64,000 nt of DNA from Baylisascaris procyonis (taxonomy: Eukaryota > Nematoda > Chromadorea > Rhabditida > Ascarididae). A program made the position numbers and the translations under genes. Under the pieces are notes generated by a model that was given only the letters and a program-made list of their open reading frames with translations, had not been told where the DNA came from and did not search any database. The stretch covers positions 347,599 to 411,598 of the forward strand of contig JAZARR010000134.1 in assembly GCA_037389465.1 (NCBI GenBank), read 5' to 3'. Positions 32,514-42,520 of the stretch are shown here, piece by piece. Within the stretch, counting starts at the first letter, position 1, and each line of letters starts with the position of its first letter.

Positions 32514-32689
32514 ATAATCCTCAGGCAACAGCAGATCAGCATTCTGAAAAAACCGCATCCCCAACTGTCGATTCGGACCAATCCAACGAAGAAAATTCGA
32601 CCCCATCTCCTCGTTCTTCTGGCAGGCATCGCCACGGAGCCCATCGAAACGCTCGTCTCCACAGCACTCAGATACGTCCCACTCCATCT
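32162..32689 (+). CDS. DUF5641-like C-terminal segment of BEL/Pao Pol
   Basis: In frame 2, residues following EYRPEALSTREALLEQWKQS show the pattern usual after BEL integrases: FWQLWSSAYLQFLRER, then a small SH3-like segment KGELVILRDDNHPRPIWKL and RPISVLFPLE. This domain is commonly appended to Pao integrases and is thought to aid integration. The frame stays open with no stop into the env-like gene, so the two are joined in one 723-codon frame counted from a TTG at 32,201. The linker from about 32,520 to 32,689 is rich in Ser, Pro and Asn. Confidence 0.75.
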
Positions 32690-34372
32690 ATGTTCTACAT
32701 CGTATTAATAATATTGCTTGTTCCACTCACTCTCGGCGCACTACGAACACAAATTTGCCCTCATAAACATTCCGGAGTTTATGTACATTTCCCACCAACC
32801 CGCAACTGTTCCACCATACCCAGCGGAAACTGGCAAGCCGGCGATGTCAATATTTTTCGTCGCAAAGTGGTGAACGTCCTTGCCATATATTGCTCGAAAG
32901 TAGTCCGAACAATATGCACATGGGCATTCCTTCGCCTGAGCTTACAAATGACCAGCGATACTCATCAGAGCTTCCCTATCAAAGCGGAGCACTGCCGTCA
33001 AATAGCCCTTCACAAGCATACGGGCTCGTTACCACTCAAACCAACTACAACTCCTAACGTCTGGAGCACCCAAATCCCCCCTTCATCGTCATATAATCTC
33101 TTCGGGACTCATTGTACTCCCACCACTAACTACATCGTCGAATTTGGCTCTGTAGCCTTTCTTAGCGGATCCCAACCGCTTTCTCGGCACTCTCGCACCG
33201 CTGGTTGTCATTCACGAGATAATCAGTGCTTCACTCCACACGAAACCATTGTATGGAATATTTCAACATTTGATCAGGCCTGTCACTATACTCTCCTGGG
33301 AACGTATCCTGCTCACCTCTCACCACACGAAATTGTTGTCGACAAGCTACAAGCCACGTTCCGCGTTCAAGGACGACCACCAAACTCTACCGTTTTCCAT
33401 TGCGATTTTCCTCCTTCTTCCCTACAAGCCGTCAACGATTACATCATCGTTCCGGGGGACTGTCCTCGGCTAACCGAGGAATCCAACGACACGACGGGAC
33501 GATCGTTTCTCCAGGAGCACGTATCAGAAACGGATCCGGAAAACCCAAAGCTACAGTACCTTTTCAACGTCGAGAGCCAGCGAGCTGCCGTACGATGGTG
33601 TTCACTTCGGAATCTCTTTATCTCTCTTCTCAGACAAATGAGCATAAAAAATCCCACCGCCGCAATACGCATAATGCTCGGTCGAAACGACATCGCAGCC
33701 CGATATATTGGCGATTCACTCTTAATCACCCGTTGCTACTCATTCAAACCAAAAACAATTCACGAGGATCATCAACTAGCAGACAAATGTTACGAGCTAC
33801 TACCCGTCGAAATGGACAACCAACTACTGTTTATAACGCCGCTCGACCATGACTTGGTCGCTCAATCAGCAGAAGTCCCCTGCCCCTGGACGCCTCCCAA
33901 AATAACATCAAAAAACGAAACCTTGGACATTCTCAGCGAAAATTACGAAGCGATGACGGTTTTCACAGCTGCAAAGTTGCCCGATGCAGAAATAGAAATG
34001 ATGAACCTAGCACTCGACCACGCTGAGAACATGGAAATGCTTGCTCCTGCAAAGAAACCGAACCGCGAATATATGTCAGCCGTCGAAGAATTCCTCTGGG
34101 AAATTGGCGCAGATGTTGAGGCCGGAACACGAGAACTACAGGAAGAACTGGAAGGAATAACACATAAATGGAGATGGATCACAGGAGGAACAGTTATTTT
34201 AATTGTTGTCGCCGTCAGCGCAATTTTGTGGTGGAAGTGCCACGATCGAAGAAAGCGGCTTGAAACTTCACAAGTCGTAATCAACTTGCGAGAACTCAAG
34301 CCTGAAGGTCGAACGCGTCGCGTGGCATCCTACACTCCCATCGCGGTCCCGGACTCCACTCTCGGATGCTAA
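32690..34372 (+). CDS. Env-like membrane glycoprotein of the BEL/Pao element, intact frame
   Basis: 560 residues from the ATG at 32,690. The N-terminus (MFYIVLIILLVPLTLGA) is a clear signal peptide. The ectodomain has many Cys and several N-x-S/T sites. It includes the pattern CHSRDNQCFTPHETIVW followed by CHYTLLGTYP, which resembles env-like proteins on other nematode BEL elements. A single strong transmembrane helix lies at about residues 496-516 (GGTVILIVVAVSAILWW), followed by a basic cytoplasmic tail of about 44 residues. The layout is that of a class of membrane-anchored fusion or attachment glycoproteins. I cannot say which viral family it derives from, and I see no unambiguous furin site or fusion loop. 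It is the only env copy here with no frame break. Confidence 0.75.
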   Translation: MFYIVLIILLVPLTLGALRTQICPHKHSGVYVHFPPTRNCSTIPSGNWQAGDVNIFRRKVVNVLAIYCSKVVRTICTWAFLRLSLQMTSDTHQSFPIKAEHCRQIALHKHTGSLPLKPTTTPNVWSTQIPPSSSYNLFGTHCTPTTNYIVEFGSVAFLSGSQPLSRHSRTAGCHSRDNQCFTPHETIVWNISTFDQACHYTLLGTYPAHLSPHEIVVDKLQATFRVQGRPPNSTVFHCDFPPSSLQAVNDYIIVPGDCPRLTEESNDTTGRSFLQEHVSETDPENPKLQYLFNVESQRAAVRWCSLRNLFISLLRQMSIKNPTAAIRIMLGRNDIAARYIGDSLLITRCYSFKPKTIHEDHQLADKCYELLPVEMDNQLLFITPLDHDLVAQSAEVPCPWTPPKITSKNETLDILSENYEAMTVFTAAKLPDAEIEMMNLALDHAENMEMLAPAKKPNREYMSAVEEFLWEIGADVEAGTRELQEELEGITHKWRWITGGTVILIVVAVSAILWWKCHDRRKRLETSQVVINLRELKPEGRTRRVASYTPIAVPDSTLGC

Positions 34373-34454
34373 GGCCTTCGGCCAAATTTATTGCAATATT
34401 ATATATTTATTTTATTTTAGGTGCGATTTCCTTTTCTTTTTCGTCAGGCGGGAG

Positions 34455-34913
34455 TGTTGCACTCGATGGACGAGTGCATCAGCAAATCGAATGAAAAAAG
34501 GGCGAAGAAGGTGACGCTCGCTGCATATTCAAAATTCGAAAAAACGAAGGCTAATGGATCCACTCAGATCGTCCCACGCGATACGGCGGCAGAAACTATT
34601 CAAATCAAAGCAAACCGTTAATGGACCGGACACCTCGTGCGGAGACGCAGACGATGACAAGACGATAACTTCACTACATATATTGAGATGTAAATAGCGA
34701 CGGGCATTCGGGCATTCGGGCATTCCGGCATTCGGGCCATTCATCCATTCATTCACGCCTTCACGGTCCCTGTATTCCAACATACCCTATTCGTACCCGA
34801 CCGAATCCTCGGTGCATTCCCCCCGTAAGGCTTCGACATTCCTACTCGACTACGTCCCATTAGCCGATTCAACTCCCCGCATTAGCACCCCACCATCAAC
34901 ACTAATTTCGACA
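34455..34913 (+). repeat. 3' LTR of the arm A' BEL/Pao element
   Basis: 459 bp, preceded by a purine-rich AGGCGGGAG that could be the polypurine tract. It differs from the 5' LTR at about eight sites, most shared with the 3' LTR in arm A. Confidence 0.95.
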
Positions 34914-34918
34914 TGTAG

Positions 34919-36161
34919 GCCCATTTGGCCTTAAGACCAACCTAGAAGCTGGAATGAATATATGGCCACATCAATCCCTTTTATATCCTCCCGATTCCAC
35001 CTCAGACTGGCATCACGACAGATGCTGGGCAGTCGTTTGATCCTGTAGGTTGTTGACCTTCTTTGACTTACCTCGCACGGCCTACTATTCCCACTTGACC
35101 TATAGCCCACTGGCGTACCTTACAGAAAAATTACAGATCTAAATGATAGCGACTATAAAAGATCATAAATGTCGCTTTTCTATACACGAATCGATAGAGG
35201 AGGTTACAACTGAAGATGTAATAAGCTTCTGAGTTCGCATCATTGTTACTGACGAAATATCGCATATGAGGGAATATTTCATGAGTATATGGATGCATAT
35301 TAAAGATGGTGTCCCCGAAATGTGCATCCGCACTAGTCTCCTTTCGTTTGGAATTTTTGCTAGCGATGGGAAGCATTGCAACTGAGTTCGCAAATGACCT
35401 GTGCTCACTACAATATGGAACACTTAAGCAAAGGGGAACCAATGCAAATAACAAATGGTAGAAAGGGTGCAAAACATTACGAATGAACACGACTCCACGA
35501 CCGATAAGGCGGTTATTTACCTTCGCTGATAATATCATTGACGCAAAACATAAAGAAGACGCATAAGACGTGTAATAGAACCCTTCTTTTCGAAATTACG
35601 CTTCAAAGGGCGCGCAGCCCTTCTAGATTCTTAAGTGGCCATAGTTTAAATAAATCAATGGTCAATTAGGACGAATACAACGACATAAACAATACTACTA
35701 CATTAAAATACTATCTCAACAGTCAAAGACAACCAAGAAATTCGTTTCTGATTTTTAAGGGTTCTCCAAAAACTCTCAAAGAGAAACAGCATTTTAATGG
35801 TATTTTTCGTTAATTCAGGCAATAAATCTGACTGAATTTGTTGGATATAAAGGGTTCGTCATTGGCGCTTCAAGCATTGCATAGACTATGTCTTGAGTAG
35901 CAGCCTTCTTAATGATGACAGTTATTAAGTAGAAATCTGTATAGGTAAATTCATAAAATACTGAGGGGATACGCATAGTTTAAGCTACTGAATGAACAAA
36001 CACACTGCTGTACTTGAAAAAACGGATTTTATAGAGTTAAATTGCCCTATGTACCTTAATGAAAGAAAGTTTCTGTGATTACAGCAGATATTTGGAGAAA
36101 ACTTTTCATTCTTTTTGCTGCACGGATGCAAACACAGTTTGGGAAATGATTCCAAAATTTT
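34919..36161. other. Non-coding outer part of arm A'
   Basis: Mirror of 1,075-2,320. Roughly ten substitutions relative to arm A over about 1.25 kb were counted by eye. No gene was recognised. Confidence 0.4.
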
Positions 36162-38296
36162 CGACGAAAGATAATATACTATAAGACAACTCTCTTTCCC
36201 TGCCATGAGTGAAGGTCAGGAGTGAAATTCGGGACACATTCTTCCTAATTAAAGTGTGTGACCGCGCAAGCCATGTGAACTGAAGGTTTTTTGTGAAGCC
36301 TATAAAATGGCGTAGGCAGGTACACCCTGTGTCATCATAAGATCAGATGAAATCAATTTGGTTCTTGCCAAATCTCATCTGTGTCCAATCACAGGGACTG
36401 TAATCAAGAGAGTGTGTATCCTCCAACTAGGGTCACTGCTATTTTTCATCGTTCTTCCTATAATAGGCTGCTGTTCCACTTAACTGCATTTAAAGGCTGT
36501 CACCTAAATAGTTTGCTCTATCATAGGTCCGAAAACCCATATCCGAAAAGCTTCCTCGATTTGTTCAGAACAGTTTCGTGAAAGTGAAAACGTTTTGGTC
36601 ACTTCTACTGATATGCACATACCGTAATGAACCCGGCCGCTTTTGCAACGAGAAAAATCACCTCTATTGTTTCAGTTCAGAAATTAAATAGTGGATTGGC
36701 CCTTCTTGACTGAATTAAGGGAAGAGCCAGTGGCCAAATCAACCATTCCTCTTCTTGCCATCGGAAGAAATAACTACCGAACCAGACAACAGTAAACCGA
36801 TAAAGCAAATGTCATCTTTCCAACTGCGGCGGAATCGTTCAAGCTGACGATTTCAGCAGATTCTGCTTCTAGAATCGTCTGCTTGCGTCAACCACTATGG
36901 CTAAAGTTTTTCTCACAGTAAGTAAAGAACACATTAGGGGTTGAAGATATTTCCGGAAAAAGGTTCCCTTTACGACAACGTAAAGGATCGTGGAACTCCA
37001 GCCTGCGCTATTCACCAACAAGCTCAATCAGGCAATGTTATAGCCAACAGTACTCGAAAATTCGAGATGCAGTAGAATCAAGATGTTGTACGGCGGTTTT
37101 GATGGAACAAGTTGCCAGAGGCAGTTAATATACGATACGATTTTTCTCCCGAGAAATTAATGCACTACGCAACTCGTAGTCGTCCATGAACATCATTCGC
37201 TGCTTGATGGAGAGGCGTCTACAAAATTAAATCCTATTTGTAGGAAATTCTGTATCCTTCGGGGAAGGCGAGTATTTTGTATACTAATTTAAAATGGTAC
37301 GAACTGTTGACGCTAGAATTCGAGACACTTTGCTTTTCCAGCAGTGCCGCTTGTCCTACCCTTCCACGTTCCAATTTCAGTACAATTTGACAATGGTGGC
37401 TTGGATTTTTTTGATTCCATCAACCTTACGAGTGTTGTAAGAAGAGTGAGAAAGTAGATTTGCCTATTCATTTGTTCTGCAACCCATACGCTTCTTTACA
37501 GTCACGAAGGACCTCTCAACTAACAGTTTTTACAAGTTTTCCGAGGCTTGATATCAGGTATGGTCCTATTCAAAACTTGTTCTCGGATTATGCCACGAAT
37601 TTCCAATTGACTGCGGAGGCCTTCTGGGATACTCCAGAAACAAAATTCCTAAAAGCTCTTTTAAAACTGTGCCGTGGCAACGAGGTATCTATGAATGCGT
37701 CGTGGGGATCACGAAGAACTGGACGTCGACTGTCCAACGAAGAAGAGCTTTGTATCCAAATAGTGCTGGGTGAGGGAGGGAGCTTTGATTTACATCGAGT
37801 CCCAACCGCGTGTCATAGCGACGTTATCGGTATATGCTTCGAGTTCGAAATTTCTGCTGGAATCCCGCTGTTTCCACCAAAAATCTGTTGGAGCCCAACA
37901 AAAGACGAATTAGCCCATCTTTTTCTCTGGAAATGCTTTGTTGAATGAAATGGTCGGTGTTCGGCTGCTATGTAGAAGGGAGGACGAATCCGAACATTTT
38001 GTCGATGTGGTAATATTCGTGACAAAGTATCAGCCATTAAAGCCAATAAAGGTTTGAGAAGATCACCAAGTGAATGGCAATTGCTATCTGTGGGTAACTG
38101 CGAAAACTTTATTTGCAAAGGTTTCGGTTATTGATCTATCACATAATCACAATATCGCATTTAATGTGGTTGATTGTGACTCGCAACTGACTTCAAGTTA
38201 TACCACAGAATCGTACATTGATTGCGATTATGGATTTCAAGGAAATTACACTCAGAGCAGCTATATAAGTCCTATTTTAACGTCTGGCAGAGCGCT
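36162..38296 (+). repeat. Arm B of a second palindrome abutting the first
   Basis: This segment recurs as its reverse complement at 40,221-42,087, with mirrored positions summing to 78,248-78,249 up to 37,965. It contains a 268-bp stretch (37,966-38,233) that B' lacks, after which the match resumes to about 38,296. Its first three bases (CGA) are also the last three of arm A'. Differences from B' are scattered substitutions. Confidence 0.92.
36270..38230 (+). pseudogene. Decayed BEL/Pao pol (RNase H, integrase, Pol tail), arm B copy
   Basis: Read across frames, this stretch shows Pol remnants in order. An RNase H-like piece near 36,285-36,400 contains LVLAKSHLCPIT, matching the LLFSKTRLCPIS region of the intact element. 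A degraded H2C2 region near 37,170-37,260 follows, then a GLDFF (for GLDYF) motif near 37,390-37,410. SDYATNF (for SDNATNF) is near 37,585 and PWQRGIYECVVGITK (for PWKGG-YERLVGLTK) near 37,675-37,720. A VDVVIF motif resembling the DUF5641-like segment lies near 38,000. Stops and frame changes are many, so it is dead. It belongs to a different, older Pao lineage than the 8.4-kb element. The frame at 37,460-37,948 is part of this remnant, not a gene. Confidence 0.75.
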
Positions 38297-40220
38297 AAAC
38301 ATACCCAACAATTGGCCTGCAGAAAGTTTGACTGGCTTTCTATGTTTATGGCCAACAAATTTTAATTTATGAATTCATTTGTTTCATTTAGTGGTTTGAA
38401 GTAGTAAAAGATCGGGCGATGTTGAACTTCGCCGGCAATTTTCTGATAGTTCTGTGATAGATTTCTGTGGTACAGTGAACATCTTGCACTCGCAATTGGA
38501 ACTACTTCTTCTGGATACGGTAGCAGTAAGTTTACGTGGCATTAATATCGTTTCGGAGCTGGCAATAGCTGCATACATTTTTGTTCTCCTTTATTTGCAT
38601 TTCTCAACATCAGACTTTAATTTCGAAGACCTTTCATCAACTGTAGAAAGCAAAACCCACTTAACCGGTGATCACAGAAGACAAGCTAATGAAGAGGATA
38701 GGCGATAGGTGATCTTTTTAACGTCTCAGACGGCTATATTTCCTGAATTTAAAAGACAACTCGAACCTACAGGAAATTAATGATGAGTGAGGGAAATTGA
38801 AGCAGAAGTATGTATTCAAAAGGTGAATCATATTCACCAGTCAGAGTATTTATTGTCTGTACATAATTGAACGCGAAGTTTTTACAAAGTTTCAACTCGA
38901 CGTTTCACACAAATTAAATAAAGTTGCCTCATATTTGTGACTGTCATATATTTTAACAGTTTACTGAATTTAGCCGGCTTCAAAAAAAAGGAATTTCACA
39001 GAAGAACAATTAGTTAGAACTGACAAACATCGCTTGTTCAAAGTGATAAATCGACGAACGGAAAATCAATTATCCTCTTAAAGAGGCAAATAAATGCATC
39101 AAATCGTCGCAAAACATCTTTTAAAAATTGCCATAGAGAGTAGAAAAAACCACCTCGTCATATATTGTAATAACCGAAGCATTAAACAACTGAGCAAGAA
39201 TCGTGAAAAATTTCTTCTTCTTAGATGCACTTGGTCTATACAGATATAACAGGGATCACGTTGAACTATTGACAGGATCTCAGAGAGCCAATAGATGCAC
39301 CGAATAGATCGCAGATGGGGCAAGTTTTGCAAATAAGTATTTAGAAAACAGTGTGAAAAGCGCACATTAGATGCTTCTGAAATGACAACGCCTCATTCCA
39401 TAAACGCAAAATAACAATTGACCGCCGAAATTTTCCATGAGGATTTTCGATATATTAGGGAAAATTGGAATCTGCCAGATTGAAAACGATGAAGTATGCA
39501 CACTCTATTATTTAAACATTGAAGAAATGGAAATGGCTGTTGGAAGCAAACGAAAGATTAATATTGTCGTTTATTGGTTGTGTGAAGGAATAACGCAATC
39601 AAAATTTTTTGTTTGTTGGCTGCAGTAATGAAGGAAATTGTCATGGAACCTTCCTTCCGCCGTTTGCAATTAGCGCTCCTACGCTATTACAATTTCAAGC
39701 ATCCCTGTCATTTAAATGTCCTTTCCATAGAAGCATTCTGCTTCGGAAATTGAAATCCTTACATCTTTCTGGTTAAATATATTCAGCAGCTGCCTTGACT
39801 TACACTTACAAGATACAATAAATGTTATCCACACTTATGAATTATTCACATTCGAAATTTGGAATATTGTTGACAACTTCACTAGAAAAAACAGTTTTCA
39901 CCTGTTTTTGCCAAGTTTTGTGAAAGTACTTTGTCTCAATGTAAAGTGTGTGTTTATGCATGTGTTTGTGAGGGTTTGCTCCAAAGTGTTATTGACCTCG
40001 CCGGGGCATGTAATATAATCAGAATGTAATCTAGAACACCTGCATAAATCTGGAAAACTGAATTCCAAAAAAATTGTGGCAGCGTTGCCAAGAAGATGGT
40101 GCCAAGACAAAACAACTCCTTGGAGCTGCTCGTTCCGACGACGCAAAAAGTCTAAGTTAGTGTGATTTTACTAACGAGATTCACACGAAAATGACGCGAA
40201 AAATAACTCGCGATAGTTTG
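38297..40220. other. Spacer of the second palindrome, no gene recognised
   Basis: About 1.9 kb of unique AT-rich sequence between arms B and B'. Short open frames (38,454-38,708; 39,437-39,628) show no recognisable domain. Confidence 0.4.
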
Positions 40221-42087
40221 GCGCTCTGCCAGACGTTAAAATAGGACTTATATGGCTGCCCTGAGTGTAATTTCCTTGAAATGCCGAACACCGACCATTT
40301 CATTCAACAAAGCATTTCCAGAGAAAAAGATGGGCTAATTCGTCTTTTGTTGGGCTCCAACAGATTTTTGGTGGAAACAGCGGGATTCCAGCAGAAATTT
40401 CGAACTCGAAGCATATACCGATAACGTCGCTATGACACGCGGTTGGGACTCGATGTAAATCAAAGCTCCCTCCCTCACCCAGCACTATTTGGATACAAAG
40501 CTCTTCTTCGTTGGACAGTCGACGTCCAGTTCTTCGTGATCCCCACGACGCATTCATAGATACCTCGTTGCCACGGCACAGTTTTAAAAGAGCTTTTAGG
40601 AATTTTGTTTCTGGAGTATCCCAAAAGGCCTCCGCAGTCAATTGGAAATTCGTGGCATAATCCGAGAACAAGTTTTGAATAGGACCATACCTGATATCAA
40701 GCCTCGGAAAACTTGTAAAAACTGTTAGTTGAGAGGCCCTTCGTGACTGTAAAGAAGCGTATGGGTTGCAGAACAAATGAATAGGCAAATCTACTTTCTC
40801 ACTCTTCTTACAACACTCGTAAGGTTGATGGAATCAAAAAAATCCAAGCCACCATTGTCAAATTGTACTGAAATTGGAACGTGGAAGGGTAGGACAAGCG
40901 GCACTGCTGGAAAAGCAAAGTGTCTCGAATTCTAGCGTCAACAGTTCGTACCATTTTAAATTAGTATACAAAATACTCGCCTTCCCCGAAGGATACAGAA
41001 TTTCCTACAAATAGGATTTAATTTTGTAGACGCCTCTCCATCAAGCAGCGAATGATGTTCATGGACGACTACGAGTTGCGTAGTGCATTAATTTCTCGGG
41101 AGAAAAATCGTATCGTATATTAACTGCCTCTGGCAACTTGTTCCATCAAAACCGCCGTACAACATCTTGATTCTACTGCATCTCGAAATTTCGAGTACTG
41201 TTGGCTATAACATTGCCTGATTGAGCTTGTTGGTGAATAGCGCAGGCTGAAGTTCCACGATCCTTTACGTTGTCGTAAAGGGAACCTTTTTCCGGAAATA
41301 TCTTCAACCCCTAATGTGTTCTTTACTTACTGTGAGAAAAACTTTAGCCATAGTGGTTGACGCAAGCAGACGATTCTAGAAGCAGAATCTGCTGAAATCG
41401 TCAGCTTGAACGATTCCGCCGCAGTTGGAAAGATGACATTTGCTTTATCGGTTTACTGTTGTCTGGTTCGGTAGTTATTTCTTCCGATGGCAAGAAGAGG
41501 AATGGTTGATTTGGCCACTGGCTCTTCCCTTAATTCAGTCAAGAAGGCCCAATCCACTATTTAATTTCTGAACTGAAACAATAGAGGTGATTTTTCTCGT
41601 TGCAAAAGCGGCCGGGTTCATTACGGTATGTGCATATCAGTAGAAGTGACCAAAACGTTTTCACTTTCACGAAACTGTTCTGAACAAATCGAGGAAGCTT
41701 TTCGGATATGGGTTTTCGGACCTATGATAGAGCAAACTATTTAGGTGACAGCCTTTAAATGCAGTTAAGTGGAACAGCAGCCTATTATGGGAACAACGAT
41801 GAAAAATAGCAGTGACCCTAGTTGGAGGATACACACTCTCTTGATTACAGTCCCTGTGATTGGACACAGATGAGATTTGGCAAGAACCAAATTGATTTCA
41901 TCTGATCTTATGATGACACAGGGTGTACCTGCCTACGCCATTTTATAGGCTTCGCAAAAAACCTTCAGTTCACATGGCTTGCGCGGTCACACACTTTAAT
42001 TAGGAAGAATGTGTCCCCGAATTTCACTCCTGACCTTCACTCATGGCAGGGAAAGAGAGTTGTCTTAAAGTATATTATCTTTCGTCG
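40221..42087 (-). repeat. Arm B' of the second palindrome
   Basis: Reverse complement of arm B, minus 268 bp missing at the junction 40,282/40,283. The outer edge at 42,087 is where the match to 36,162 ends. Unlike arm B, the transposon remnant inside continues beyond this edge, so this arm appears to be in its original context. Confidence 0.92.
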
Positions 42088-42520
42088 TAGTTGCAAGAAC
42101 ACTTTAAAGGGTTGCATTGCGGAGGTGATGTAGGCAGGGGCATCAAAGGATATCGTCCTAGCTGTTTCAATGAATGCCGAGGGCTTTTATTTTGGTCGCG
42201 CTATATTTGTCCCCCTTAGCAGCGAGATCGTTGACTTCGTTGCGATTGGTCTGGAACTCGTAAAGCTTCATGCGTTTTCCTGCAAGGATTCTTTTCGCCT
42301 CAGCGTAAGCTTTTATCGCCTCATCTCCGCAGGCCAACAACTTTATGGCCCAAATTTCAGGATGATCGACCCTCTATATGCAAAAGAATCAGCTGGCATA
42401 TGAAGGCATTATTTTGTACATTTCATGCCTTGATGGGAACTTGCGAAATTGATTGGTCAGCCGAAGGAGATGCAAAGGCAATATCTGACAGCCGCTGGTA
42501 TGCTTTTATCGCTTGTTCAT
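40290..42520 (-). pseudogene. Decayed BEL/Pao pol (RT, RNase H, integrase), crossing the arm B' edge
   Basis: Reading the - strand, an RT-like stretch at about 42,340-42,165 contains DEAIKAYAEAKRILAG, then MKLYEFQTNRNEV and IKALGIH. These align with the AIERYRQAKAIF, MNLRDFAANHETV and IKVLGLQW part of the intact element. A weaker match to the preceding RT segment extends to about 42,500. RNase H and integrase remnants follow inside arm B', as described for arm B. The order RT, RNase H, integrase is continuous across 42,087, so this is one old element cut by the repeat boundary only in the B copy. The Pol tail is removed by the 268-bp deletion. Confidence 0.7.

Larger units (their letters stand above)
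26532..34913 (+). mobile_element. BEL/Pao LTR retrotransposon with env-like ORF, copy in arm A'
   Basis: An 8,382-bp element with LTRs at 26,532-26,990 and 34,455-34,913, flanked by TGTAG at 26,527-26,531 and 34,914-34,918. The coding region lies in three frames. Gag-protease-RT-RNase H is in frame 1, the RNase H end plus integrase in frame 3, and the DUF5641-like tail plus env in frame 2. Each step is a -1 change. The same two breaks occur in the arm A copy, so they predate duplication. Integrase and env are uninterrupted here. The LTRs differ from each other at about eight of 459 positions by eye, so the insertion is not brand new. Known env-carrying BEL/Pao elements of nematodes include Tas and Cer7; closeness to either was not tested. 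Confidence 0.95.
20804..36164 (-). repeat. Arm A' of the 35-kb palindrome
   Basis: Reverse complement of 1,075-16,432. Differences noted by eye include a 3-nt insertion in the three-finger gene, several homopolymer length changes, scattered substitutions in env and the 3' LTR region, and about ten changes in the outermost 1.25 kb. Long sampled blocks in the interior match exactly. The outer edge at 36,164 overlaps the start of arm B by CGA. Confidence 0.95.

Noticed and set aside
37460..37948. A 162-codon open frame in arms B and B' as a host gene
   Set aside because: Reading neighbouring frames shows integrase motifs (SDYATNF, then a shifted PWQRGIYE). It is a degraded Pao integrase.
42170..42403. 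A 77-codon + strand frame
   Set aside because: It is the antisense shadow of the decayed reverse transcriptase on the - strand.
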